A DNA stretch of 34,141 nt from Flavobacteriaceae bacterium (GTDB lineage: Bacteria > Bacteroidota > Bacteroidia > Flavobacteriales > Flavobacteriaceae). This document shows, in pieces, positions 17,109 to 25,230 of this stretch (its first letter is position 1; every line of letters begins with the position of its first letter). The position numbers and the translations under genes are program-made. The notes beneath the pieces were generated by a model. The model was not told where the DNA came from, did not search any database, and was given only the letters and a program-made list of their open reading frames with translations. The stretch is taken from positions 1 to 34,141 of the forward strand of contig CANBOV010000028.1 of the NCBI GenBank assembly GCA_947371275.1, in the 5' to 3' direction.

Positions 17109-18400
17109 TGAATTTTGAAGCCACTGCCAATAACGAGCAATTCTTAAAGAAAATAAACAACTATTTGTTTATTATACTCTTTTTGATGGTCGCTTGTTTT
17201 TTTACTTGGAGTGAAAATGTAAATATTACCAGAGGAATAAAAATAGTGGGAAGAATGGGCGTTATGATTTCTTCCATTTTAGTTTATAAAAAAATAATAA
17301 AGCATGGTGCCGTAAATACCATGGGGTATAAAAACTCGTTTTCTCCTATTTTCTATATTCTTTATTTGTTATTAGGATTAATGTCTTTTATGTGGAGCAC
17401 TGATCCAGGTTTTAGTGCGCTGCAATGGTTTATGACCTTTCAAAGCTTTGTTTTTGCTTATTTTTTCATTAAAAGTTTAAAAATATTAGACACATTTTAC
17501 CCCGGCCACAATATCCGATTATACCATCTATTAGGGAATACCGTCTTTATATTGCAACTTATTTTTGCTGTGGGGCTCTGGGTTAATCCTGACGTCTTTT
17601 TCAGAATGACCAATGGTGGAGAAGAAGCGCGGCTAGGGGGAACAATCATGAACCCAAATGAATTAGGGATGCTAGCGGGTGTTGGGGTCGCTTGCTTAAT
17701 ATTTGATTTATATCGCTTTAAAAATAAAGTCTGGACAATTATCAAAATACTAGTTATTTTCTATGCGCTGTTCATGACTGGCTCTCGATCCTCACTTATT
17801 GGTGCCTTATTAATCATCTTTTTCCATATCAACCAAACTAAAAAACAAGGCTTAAAACTAGCTATTATTGGGGGCGTATTGATGGTTATGCCATTTGCCA
17901 TAAATCAAATGATACTAAAAGGCGGCGATGAAAAAAGAATGGAAGAAATCTTGACACTAACAGGAAGATTACCGTTTTGGCATGCTTTAATTACAGAAGG
18001 CCTTCCTAGGGAACCCCTTTTAGGATTTGGTTATATGCGTATTGATTACAAAGATTTTTTCCAAAGTGTCCATACCTACCCCGGAAAGATGACCCATAAT
18101 ACCTTTATGCAAGTTCTGATGAGTTTAGGATTTATTGGTTTGACAATAGTGATATTTCAAGTATATTTTACCTTGAGAGCCTTTTTTACTGAAAACAAGG
18201 AAACCAAATTAATGCTAATAGGAATATTAATTCCGGTTGTAATTAATTCATTTACAGAGTTCGGAATATTTGGTGAAAGTAACTATGGTATCTTATTCTA
18301 TCAATTAATAATATTTAGTGTTTCCTTTAAAAATAAAACCCATTTAACTCCTCTTCAGAAACTTCATTTAAAGAAAAGGAGACCAGAGGCTTTTGTCTAA
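17108..18400 (+). CDS. O-antigen polymerase/ligase-type membrane protein (Wzy-like)
   Basis: The 430-residue protein has about 10-11 predicted membrane helices and the Wzy_C/O-antigen ligase layout: a large extracytoplasmic loop late in the protein (about 275-330, with LTGRLPFWHALITEG, LGFGYMRIDY and the conserved HNTFMQVLMSLG) and an arginine-bearing segment before it (FMTGSRSSLIGALL). In this family these residues join repeat units (polymerase) or attach them to an acceptor (ligase); beside wzx and wzc genes the polymerase role is more likely. It is the last gene of unit 1, and a palindrome and candidate promoter for unit 2 follow within 100 bases. Confidence 0.88.
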   Translation: MNFEATANNEQFLKKINNYLFIILFLMVACFFTWSENVNITRGIKIVGRMGVMISSILVYKKIIKHGAVNTMGYKNSFSPIFYILYLLLGLMSFMWSTDPGFSALQWFMTFQSFVFAYFFIKSLKILDTFYPGHNIRLYHLLGNTVFILQLIFAVGLWVNPDVFFRMTNGGEEARLGGTIMNPNELGMLAGVGVACLIFDLYRFKNKVWTIIKILVIFYALFMTGSRSSLIGALLIIFFHINQTKKQGLKLAIIGGVLMVMPFAINQMILKGGDEKRMEEILTLTGRLPFWHALITEGLPREPLLGFGYMRIDYKDFFQSVHTYPGKMTHNTFMQVLMSLGFIGLTIVIFQVYFTLRAFFTENKETKLMLIGILIPVVINSFTEFGIFGESNYGILFYQLIIFSVSFKNKTHLTPLQKLHLKKRRPEAFV

Positions 18401-18421
18401 TTTATTCCATAAAATAACTGA

Positions 18422-18438
18422 TTTCCAAAATTTGGAAA
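18422..18438. promoter_or_regulatory. Palindrome copy C upstream of polysaccharide unit 2
   Basis: TTTCCA (18422-18427) and TGGAAA (18433-18438) form a perfect inverted repeat with spacer AAATT, 22 bases after the polymerase stop. The centre (18430) lies 64 bases upstream of the GG of a TGGCACG element, nearly the same distance as for copy B. It is inferred to be the activator site for unit 2. Confidence 0.72.
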
Positions 18439-18492
18439 ATGGGTTGTTGTATTAAATATTATAAATGCTTGTTTTTTAGGCGTTTATGTTTT

Positions 18493-18508
18493 TGGCACGA
18501 TTTTGAAC
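18493..18508 (+). promoter_or_regulatory. Candidate sigma-54 promoter of polysaccharide unit 2
   Basis: TGGCACGATTTTGAAC has a perfect -24 half (TGGCACG). The TTTG that would be the -12 half lies one base closer than the canonical GG-N10-GC spacing. It is 42 bases before the ATG at 18535, giving a leader of about 17 bases. This is the strongest -24 half of the three candidates. Confidence 0.6.
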
Positions 18509-18534
18509 GATAGTTAAAAACTAACACATATACA

Positions 18535-20913
18535 ATGGAAAATATTTTTAACAAATTAGGATATTCAATTTCTACAAAAAAAGAAAATCATAATGATATT
18601 GTGGTTAATTTACTTTCAATAAACAATCCTGATGGCACGCCACGCTGGATTTGGAACGCAAAATGTAACCAACCATTATTTCTTAAATTTTATAATATTG
18701 GCAGTAAAAGAGCTATGTTGTTTACCTTGATCATAAAACTAGTTTTTATAGTTAAGCTTCAAAAAATAGCGTTCAAAAAGAAAACCTATTTTATTTCGAA
18801 ATTAAACAATGTAGTTTTTGATATCAATAAGGATTGGGCAATTTTCACGGGAACCATTGGGCCGAACAATAAAGCCATTTTATATGCAAACCAATCGTTT
18901 TATAAAATTGCAACCACTACAAATGCTCAAAAATTGATTTATGATGAGCACGAAATATTAGAAAAACTTAATACACTTTCTTCCTCCTTTATGATTCCAA
19001 AAACTACCAAAATTTCAAAAGAAGTTATTCAATTAACGGATATTTCAAATAATGGAATACGTTTAAAAAAAATCGCTGACAGTCATTTAAAATCTTTAAT
19101 GGAATTGAATACTATTGAAAGCAAAACCATTAAAGTGGACGACTGGGATTTATTCACTAATTTGAAAAAAGAATTCCAAACTATTGATGATAAAAGAATT
19201 CCAAAAAATACTGTTCGTAAAATAAATAGGCTTTTACAGGCAATTCCGGCTGATGAATTGGTAGAGATTTCGCTTTCACAAGGTGATTTCACACAATGGA
19301 ATATGTTTGAAAAGGACGGGAAATTATCCATATATGATTGGGAATTAGCCAGTACCGACAAACCTAAAGCATTTGATTATTTTCACTTTGTATTTCAAAA
19401 TGAAATCTTAGTTGATCATAAACCTTGGAAAGAAATCTATGCTGATATCATTAACTATAGTAAAGGTGATTTCGCTGAAGAAATTTTTAATTACGACTTG
19501 GATGAATTAAACAATTACCTAAAATGGTATTTGTTAATTAATTGTATGCATTATTTAAAAATTTATGCTTCACAACCCAAATGGCATGTGCAAATTGATT
19601 GGTTATTACAAGTTTGGACCGAAGCCCTAAATATTTTTCTTGTTGGAGAAAACTCTTCAAGAGAATTACTTATTATGGATTTGTTTGATGCCCTTCAAAA
19701 TAAGGAATATGCTGCTTTGAAATTCCAAAACGGCTATCCAGAAAAATTAAGTCTCAACTCAGATATTGATTTAGTAATCGATAAAAAAACATCCAATGCT
19801 ATTATTAAAGTTTTAAGCAGACATTCCTTGGTTTCTAAAATCACAACCAGTGAACGCTCTTTTATGAATACCATTCAAGTATTTACTAATGATGCTACTA
19901 TGCTTTCTATTGACTTAATTTGGCAATTGAAACGAAGAAATTTAGAAATTTTAGATGCTAAAAAAGTAATTGCTTCTAATTTCAGTAATAATTATGGCGT
20001 TAAAAGTGCTTCAAACATTGATATTGCAAGATATGTTGTTATGTTTTATATCCTTAATAACGCAAAAATTCCAAGCAAATATTTAGTGTACCAAGAAGCT
20101 ATTAAAAATTCAAAGGAAGCAGTTGATGTAAATCTATCTGAATACTTTATGGATAGCTCAAAAGACAAACATATCCTGCTTAATTTCATTTCCAATAACA
20201 AAAGCAATAAGGGACTACACTTTATAAGTAACACGTTTAATTATATTATTGACACTATTAAAAATAGCAAAAAAAGTAACGGCTTTATATTAACGTTTAG
20301 TGGCGTTGATGGTGCTGGCAAATCAACTGTTATTGAAAATATTGCCTATAGAATTGAAAAACAATTTAGAAAGCCTGTCGTGATTATACGCCATCGCCCT
20401 TCTGTTTTACCTATTTTAAGTGTTTGGTCCAAAGGAAAAGAAAAAGCACATCTAGATACTATTTCTAATCTTCCACGACAAGGTAAAAACAGTAGTTTTA
20501 TTTCCTCATTACTGCGATTTACTTACTACTATTGTGACTATTTATTTGGTCAATTTGTTATTTATTTCAAACATATAAGTAGAGGTCATGTCGTTATTTA
20601 TGACCGTTATTATTTTGATTTCATCAATGATAGCAAGCGAAGCAATATCGTTTTACCAAAAAGCATTTCAAGATTTGGTTATCATTTACTATTAAAGCCA
20701 AAATACAATTTCTTTCTTTTTGCTGACGCAGATATCATTCTAAATAGAAAAAAAGAATTGAGTAAAGAAACCATTGAGCATTTAACTAATGATTATACGA
20801 AACTATTTCAATCATTACAATCAAAAACCCGTTCTACGGTTTATATGCCAATCAATAATATTGATTTGGAAACTACTTTGACGCAAATAATTAAAACTGT
20901 AAACTTAACCTAA
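18535..20913 (+). CDS. Three-domain fusion: aminoglycoside-phosphotransferase-like, nucleotidyltransferase-like and thymidylate-kinase-like
   Basis: The 792-residue protein carries three recognisable parts. Residues about 90-370 look like an APH/choline-kinase fold: a possible Lys124 (FYKIAT), an alpha-C Glu region (YDEHEILEKL), the catalytic loop with Gly250-Asp251 and Asn (QGDFTQWN), and the metal Asp268 (IYDWE). Residues about 380-520 carry a nucleotidyltransferase-like signature, SDIDLVID (409-416), with a later Asp in LSIDLIW. Residues about 583-790 resemble thymidylate kinase, with P-loop GVDGAGKST (590-598) and YDRYYFD near 690. Proteins with some of these parts occur in polysaccharide loci, but a substrate is not known to me. 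It heads unit 2 and its stop directly abuts the acyltransferase start. It may phosphorylate a sugar or lipid intermediate; that is a guess. Confidence 0.85.
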   Translation: MENIFNKLGYSISTKKENHNDIVVNLLSINNPDGTPRWIWNAKCNQPLFLKFYNIGSKRAMLFTLIIKLVFIVKLQKIAFKKKTYFISKLNNVVFDINKDWAIFTGTIGPNNKAILYANQSFYKIATTTNAQKLIYDEHEILEKLNTLSSSFMIPKTTKISKEVIQLTDISNNGIRLKKIADSHLKSLMELNTIESKTIKVDDWDLFTNLKKEFQTIDDKRIPKNTVRKINRLLQAIPADELVEISLSQGDFTQWNMFEKDGKLSIYDWELASTDKPKAFDYFHFVFQNEILVDHKPWKEIYADIINYSKGDFAEEIFNYDLDELNNYLKWYLLINCMHYLKIYASQPKWHVQIDWLLQVWTEALNIFLVGENSSRELLIMDLFDALQNKEYAALKFQNGYPEKLSLNSDIDLVIDKKTSNAIIKVLSRHSLVSKITTSERSFMNTIQVFTNDATMLSIDLIWQLKRRNLEILDAKKVIASNFSNNYGVKSASNIDIARYVVMFYILNNAKIPSKYLVYQEAIKNSKEAVDVNLSEYFMDSSKDKHILLNFISNNKSNKGLHFISNTFNYIIDTIKNSKKSNGFILTFSGVDGAGKSTVIENIAYRIEKQFRKPVVIIRHRPSVLPILSVWSKGKEKAHLDTISNLPRQGKNSSFISSLLRFTYYYCDYLFGQFVIYFKHISRGHVVIYDRYYFDFINDSKRSNIVLPKSISRFGYHLLLKPKYNFFLFADADIILNRKKELSKETIEHLTNDYTKLFQSLQSKTRSTVYMPINNIDLETTLTQIIKTVNLT

Positions 20914-21609
20914 ATGAAGTCAATGGTTCAAAAAATAATTCAACTTCGAAATCCTAATTTTAAGTTTGACGAAGCTTTGAATTCAAGTGCCTTGCTTCAA
21001 TTTATTTGGATTCAAGCAGGTTATTTATTTCGTGGTCTTAAAGTGCTTTTCCTTTTACGAAAACCGAAAGGAATGTTATTGGGAAAAGGGGTTTCGTTCT
21101 TCAATATTTCAAAAATAAAATGGGGGCAATTTCTTCGATTAGGCAATCACGTTTATGTTTCAGCATTGAGCAAAAACGGAATTCAATTTGGAGAAAACGT
21201 ATCTATTGGTGCTTTCAGTAGAGTTATTGTTTCAACTTCACTAAATAATATCGGTGATAAAATTGTAATTGGAAACAATGTTGGGATAGGTGAATTTGCC
21301 TATTTAGGTGGCGCTGGTGGCTTAGAAATTGGAGACGAATGCATTGTTGGGCAATATTTAAGTTGCCATCCTGAAAATCATAATTATGAAAATACAGCCA
21401 TTTCTATCCGACATCAAGGTATTTCAAGAAAAGGTATTACAATCGGAAAGAATTGCTGGATTGGTAGTAAAGTTACGATACTTGATGGCGTAATCATAGG
21501 AAACGGTTGTATAATAGCTGCGGGCAGTGTTGTAACAAAATCATTTCCTGAAAACACAATAATTGGTGGGGTACCTGCCAAAGTAATAAAATCAAGAAAC
21601 AATGAGTAA
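20914..21609 (+). CDS. Left-handed beta-helix acyltransferase (hexapeptide repeat, WcaF/LacA/serine acetyltransferase type)
   Basis: The 231-residue protein has a helical N terminus of about 60 residues and then hexapeptide repeats (about 80-225), seen as recurring I/V-G-x4 units such as IGAFSR, IGNNVGIG, IGKNCWIG and IGNGCIIAAGSVV. It ends with the usual IIGGVPAKVIK. His152 in the loop SCHPENHNY is the probable catalytic base of acetyl-CoA-dependent members. It would O-acetylate a sugar residue of the repeat unit. Its ATG follows the fusion-kinase stop with no gap, and its end overlaps the next glycosyltransferase by eight bases, so the genes are coupled. Confidence 0.92.
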   Translation: MKSMVQKIIQLRNPNFKFDEALNSSALLQFIWIQAGYLFRGLKVLFLLRKPKGMLLGKGVSFFNISKIKWGQFLRLGNHVYVSALSKNGIQFGENVSIGAFSRVIVSTSLNNIGDKIVIGNNVGIGEFAYLGGAGGLEIGDECIVGQYLSCHPENHNYENTAISIRHQGISRKGITIGKNCWIGSKVTILDGVIIGNGCIIAAGSVVTKSFPENTIIGGVPAKVIKSRNNE

Positions 21610-22822
21610 AACAATTCTAGCAACTTGCTATGCCGTAAATCCATACAAAGGTTCTGAAGATGGAATGGGGTGGAATTTTGTAAATCAAATTGCGCGATTT
21701 AACAAAGTAATAGCCATTACAAGAGAAAACAATCAGCCGGCCATTGAAAAATTTATGAAGGAAAATCCAAATGAAGTTTATCAAAATATTACTTTTTTAT
21801 ACTTTGATCTACCCTATTGGATGCGTTTCTGGAAAAAAGGCGGACGTGGAGCCATGCTTTATTATTATATGTGGCAACGCGGAATTGTGTCGTTTATCAA
21901 AAAGCAAGTCGTTAATTATGATATTGTTCACAACGTTAATTTTCATAATGATTGGACACCAAGTTTTCTTTACAAATTAGAAAAACCAATGGTTTGGGGG
22001 CCCATCGGACATCATCCCATAATTCCTGCTCAATATTTAAAACCCTATTCCATTAAATATTTAGTCATTGATAGGGCTACTTGGTTAGTAAAACAATTAT
22101 TTTGGAATTTATCATTCGCCTTAAAAAAAACGGTGAAAAAAGCAGATCATATTTTATGCATGAATACTGGAGTTTCTGCTATTCTAAATTTGAAAAATAC
22201 ATTTTCAATTCAACCATCGGTTGCAACCGAAGATTTTTTTGAAGGTGTTCTTACCAAGAAAGAAGGATTCAATATAATAAGTGTTGGACGGTTTGTTCCT
22301 TTAAAAGGATTTGATTTAACATTACATTCGTTCATAAAATTTATTTATTCTTTGAGTCCTACTGACAGAGAAAACTGCAAACTAACTTTGGTGGGTACCG
22401 GACCAGAAAAAGAGTTCTATCAAAAAATAATTATAGAAAATAAAGTTGAGCATTATGTTGAAATTATTGAATGGATTGACAGAAAAGAACTTATGAAATT
22501 ATATGAAAAAGCAGCTGTTTTCCTTTTTCCTTCTCATGAAGGGGCAGGAATGGTTGTGGCAGAAGCAATGTCATTTGGATTGCCTGTAATTTGTTTAAAC
22601 AATGAAGGTCCTGGCGAATTCATAAACACTAGTTGTGGTTTCGCCGTGCCTCAATTAGACTATAATAATACGGTTTCTGAATTGAAAGAAGCATTGCAAA
22701 AACTCTATTTTGACAAAGAGTTGCTCTATAATTTGAGCCTTGGTGCTAGAAAACAATTTGAAGAAAAATTTACCTGGGATAGTCGTGGAGAATATTTAAA
22801 TAAAATTTATAAGACTTTGTAA
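21602..22822 (+). CDS. Glycosyltransferase family 4
   Basis: The 406-residue GT-B enzyme opens with ILATCYAVNPYKGSEDGMGWNF, in which PYKGSEDGMGW is the glycine-rich acceptor/donor loop typical of one GT4 subgroup. It continues with VHNVNFHNDWTPSFL and VWGPIGHHP in the N-terminal domain. The C-terminal domain has ISVGRFVPLKGFDL and the E-x7-E motif in SHEGAGMVVAEAMSFGLPV. It adds one sugar to the lipid-linked repeat. It is coupled upstream by an eight-base overlap and lies two bases before the next glycosyltransferase. Confidence 0.92.
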   Translation: MSKTILATCYAVNPYKGSEDGMGWNFVNQIARFNKVIAITRENNQPAIEKFMKENPNEVYQNITFLYFDLPYWMRFWKKGGRGAMLYYYMWQRGIVSFIKKQVVNYDIVHNVNFHNDWTPSFLYKLEKPMVWGPIGHHPIIPAQYLKPYSIKYLVIDRATWLVKQLFWNLSFALKKTVKKADHILCMNTGVSAILNLKNTFSIQPSVATEDFFEGVLTKKEGFNIISVGRFVPLKGFDLTLHSFIKFIYSLSPTDRENCKLTLVGTGPEKEFYQKIIIENKVEHYVEIIEWIDRKELMKLYEKAAVFLFPSHEGAGMVVAEAMSFGLPVICLNNEGPGEFINTSCGFAVPQLDYNNTVSELKEALQKLYFDKELLYNLSLGARKQFEEKFTWDSRGEYLNKIYKTL

Positions 22823-22824
22823 TT

Positions 22825-23895
22825 ATGAGAGTGATAGCTGCACATTTGTTAAACGATTATAGCGGTAGTCCAAAAGTTTTAATGCAATTACTAAAGGGTT
22901 GGACCAAAAACAATGTTGAAACACACCTTTTTACCTGTAGTGGTCGAGAGGGATTTTTATCAAACATTCCAAATGTAGACAACCACTATTATTGGTATCA
23001 ATTTGCTAAAAACCCGTTTGTTCGTTTAGCTTTTTTAACAATCAGCCAACTCTTATTAGCTTGCAAATTATTTTTCTTCTTGAAAAAATCAGATGTTCTT
23101 TATGTAAACACAGTCCTGCCTTTTGGTGCCGGAATTGTAGGCAAAATTAAAGGATGTAAAGTTATTTACCACATTCATGAAACCTCCATGAAACCTTTAC
23201 TTTTAAAGAAATTCCTCTTTGGAGTTGCTCGCTGGTCTGCTTCAGAAGTGGTGTATGTGTCCAACTTTTTGGCTACCCAAGAACCCACATCTAACAAAAA
23301 AAAGGTGCTCTATAATGTGCTTGAAAAAAGTTTTGTAGATCATGCCAATTTGACTATTTCGTCGGATAAAAAAGCTCCTATTATATTAATGATTTGTTCT
23401 TTAAAAGGCTATAAAGGGGTAAACGATTTTTTATCCTTGGCAAAACTTAACCCTCAATTTACCTTTAAACTAGTCGTGAATGCAAGTCAAAATGAAATAA
23501 ATAATTTTTTTATAAACGAATCAATTCCAACTAATTTGGAAGTCTATCCTACACAAAAAAACACCCACCCATTTTATCAAGAAGCTGCTATTTTAGTAAA
23601 CTTATCCGATGTAAATCTTTGGGTTGAAACTTTTGGATTAACCATACTAGAGGGAATGGCTTATGGCCTACCCACTATTGTCCCTCCTATTGGTGGTGTT
23701 GTCGAACTGGTTGACGAAGGTAAAAATGGCTATTTAATTGACAGCAAAAACCATAATCTCATTTCAGAGAAATTAAATGACCTTCTCAATAATACAGCAC
23801 TTTATAATTCGATGAGCCAGAGCGCAATTGAAAAAAGTAAGCTTTTTAGTGAAGATTACTTTGAAGCAGAATCCTTAAAAATCATTTCCATTTAA
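22825..23895 (+). CDS. Glycosyltransferase family 4
   Basis: The 356-residue protein is a shorter GT4-type enzyme. The N-terminal part has NDYSGSPKVLMQLLKGW (glycine/serine loop) and VIYHIHETSMKPLLLKKF. The C-terminal half has PIILMICSLKGYKGVNDFL and an E-x7-E motif in ETFGLTILEGMAYGLPTIVPPIGG, which positions the donor nucleotide sugar. It is the last gene of unit 2; a new palindrome and candidate promoter follow within 80 bases. Substrate is unknown. Confidence 0.9.
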   Translation: MRVIAAHLLNDYSGSPKVLMQLLKGWTKNNVETHLFTCSGREGFLSNIPNVDNHYYWYQFAKNPFVRLAFLTISQLLLACKLFFFLKKSDVLYVNTVLPFGAGIVGKIKGCKVIYHIHETSMKPLLLKKFLFGVARWSASEVVYVSNFLATQEPTSNKKKVLYNVLEKSFVDHANLTISSDKKAPIILMICSLKGYKGVNDFLSLAKLNPQFTFKLVVNASQNEINNFFINESIPTNLEVYPTQKNTHPFYQEAAILVNLSDVNLWVETFGLTILEGMAYGLPTIVPPIGGVVELVDEGKNGYLIDSKNHNLISEKLNDLLNNTALYNSMSQSAIEKSKLFSEDYFEAESLKIISI

Positions 23896-23902
23896 TATAA
23901 AC

Positions 23903-23919
23903 ATTCCAAAAATTGGAAT
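23903..23919. promoter_or_regulatory. Palindrome copy D upstream of polysaccharide unit 3
   Basis: ATTCCA (23903-23908) and TGGAAT (23914-23919) form a perfect inverted repeat with spacer AAAAT; the outer pair is A/T instead of T/A, the core TTCCA-N5-TGGAA is the same as in the other copies. It begins eight bases after the unit 2 stop. TGGC elements lie 53 and 64 bases downstream of its centre (23911). Confidence 0.7.
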
Positions 23920-23962
23920 ATTTATATAACTCAAAATACTGTATATCAATCATTTAGATTAT

Positions 23963-23989
23963 TGGCTTCATTTTGGCATAGTACTTTAT
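23963..23989 (+). promoter_or_regulatory. Candidate sigma-54 promoter(s) of polysaccharide unit 3
   Basis: Two TGGC elements, 11 bases apart, occur here. The first, TGGCTTCATTTTGGCA at 23963-23978, has the canonical GG-N10-GC geometry. The second, TGGCATAGTACTTTAT from 23974, has a better -24 half and the same distance to the palindrome as in units 1 and 2, but a poor -12 half. Start codon follows at 24014. I cannot choose between them from sequence alone. Confidence 0.5.
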
Positions 23990-24013
23990 GTCACAAATTT
24001 AAATTAATCTACA

Positions 24014-25225
24014 ATGGAAAAAAAGAGAGTAGCAATAATAGGAACTGTTGGTTTACCAGCAAAATATGGTGGATTTGAAACACTTGCAGATCATTTAGTA
24101 ACCCATCTTTCGAATAAATATGATTTTACAGTCTATTGTTCGAAAAAGAAATACTCAAAAAAAGAACAAATCCCAACGTATAAAGGCGCAAAATTAGAAT
24201 ACATTAATCTTGATGCCAATGGTATACAAAGTATTCCCTACGATACGATTTCTATACTGAAAGCCCTTCGAAAAAATGATGTCTTATTAATTCTTGGTGT
24301 TGCAGGTGCTTGGATATTACCATTCATCAAATTTTTTACCAACAAAAAAATCATCATTTCAATTGACGGTATTGAATGGAAACGCGATAAATGGCCCCTT
24401 ATGGCAAAATTGTATTTATGGTGGGCAGAAAAAATAGCTGTTCGTTATTCACACATTGATATTTCAGATAACGAATCTATTCAAGATTATACCGCATTGC
24501 GTTATCACACCTTAAGTAGAGTTATTGAATATGGAGCCGATCATACAATGCAGGTTAGTCCAACAGTTGAAGATTTTATAAAATATCCTTTTATGAAAGA
24601 CGATTATGCGGTAAAAGTTTGCCGTATCGAACCAGAAAACAATGTTCATGTTGTCTTAGAAGCATTCAAACAATTACCAAAATCAAATTTAGTTTTAGTG
24701 GGTAATTGGAACAATAGCGAGTACGGAAGAAATTTAAAAAACAACTATAGCACTATTTCTAACATTCATATTTATGACCCCATCTATAATCAAAGAGAAA
24801 TTGATTTAATTCGAGGCAATGCTGCTTTGTATATTCATGGTCATTCCGCAGGCGGCACCAATCCTTCATTAGTGGAAGCCATGTATCTTGAACTACCTAT
24901 TTTAGCCTTTAATGTTTCCTACAATAGAACTACAACCGAGAATAAAGCTAACTATTTTTCCAATGAACAAGAACTTGTCAATCAATTAAAATTAGTTTCT
25001 GAAACAGAAATGGGACGTCTACGTAAAGAGATGAAATCAATTGCTTTACGAAGATACACCTGGGAAAAAATTTCAAATCAATATGACTTATTGATAAAAG
25101 AAGCTATTGCAATCGATAAAAAAAACAGTGTTTACTCAGAAATTCAGCGACTTAGCCCCGATTTTCTCGATGAATATAAATTATCCCATTTACAACACCA
25201 CAATTTGTTTTACGAAAAAAGATAA
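24014..25225 (+). CDS. DUF1972-type glycosyltransferase (GT4; rhamnosyltransferase-like)
   Basis: The 403-residue protein opens with VAIIGTVGLPAKYGGFETLA, the signature of the DUF1972 N-terminal domain found in a group of GT4 enzymes that includes rhamnosyltransferases of streptococcal capsule loci. IISIDGIEWKRDKW and YGADH follow. The C-terminal domain has VCRIEPENNVHVVLEAF and the donor-site motif GGTNPSLVEAMYLELPI. It probably adds an early sugar of the repeat unit, since it is paired with the initiating transferase five bases downstream. It is the first gene of unit 3, 15-26 bases after the predicted transcription start. Confidence 0.9.
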   Translation: MEKKRVAIIGTVGLPAKYGGFETLADHLVTHLSNKYDFTVYCSKKKYSKKEQIPTYKGAKLEYINLDANGIQSIPYDTISILKALRKNDVLLILGVAGAWILPFIKFFTNKKIIISIDGIEWKRDKWPLMAKLYLWWAEKIAVRYSHIDISDNESIQDYTALRYHTLSRVIEYGADHTMQVSPTVEDFIKYPFMKDDYAVKVCRIEPENNVHVVLEAFKQLPKSNLVLVGNWNNSEYGRNLKNNYSTISNIHIYDPIYNQREIDLIRGNAALYIHGHSAGGTNPSLVEAMYLELPILAFNVSYNRTTTENKANYFSNEQELVNQLKLVSETEMGRLRKEMKSIALRRYTWEKISNQYDLLIKEAIAIDKKNSVYSEIQRLSPDFLDEYKLSHLQHHNLFYEKR

Positions 25226-25230
25226 CGATC

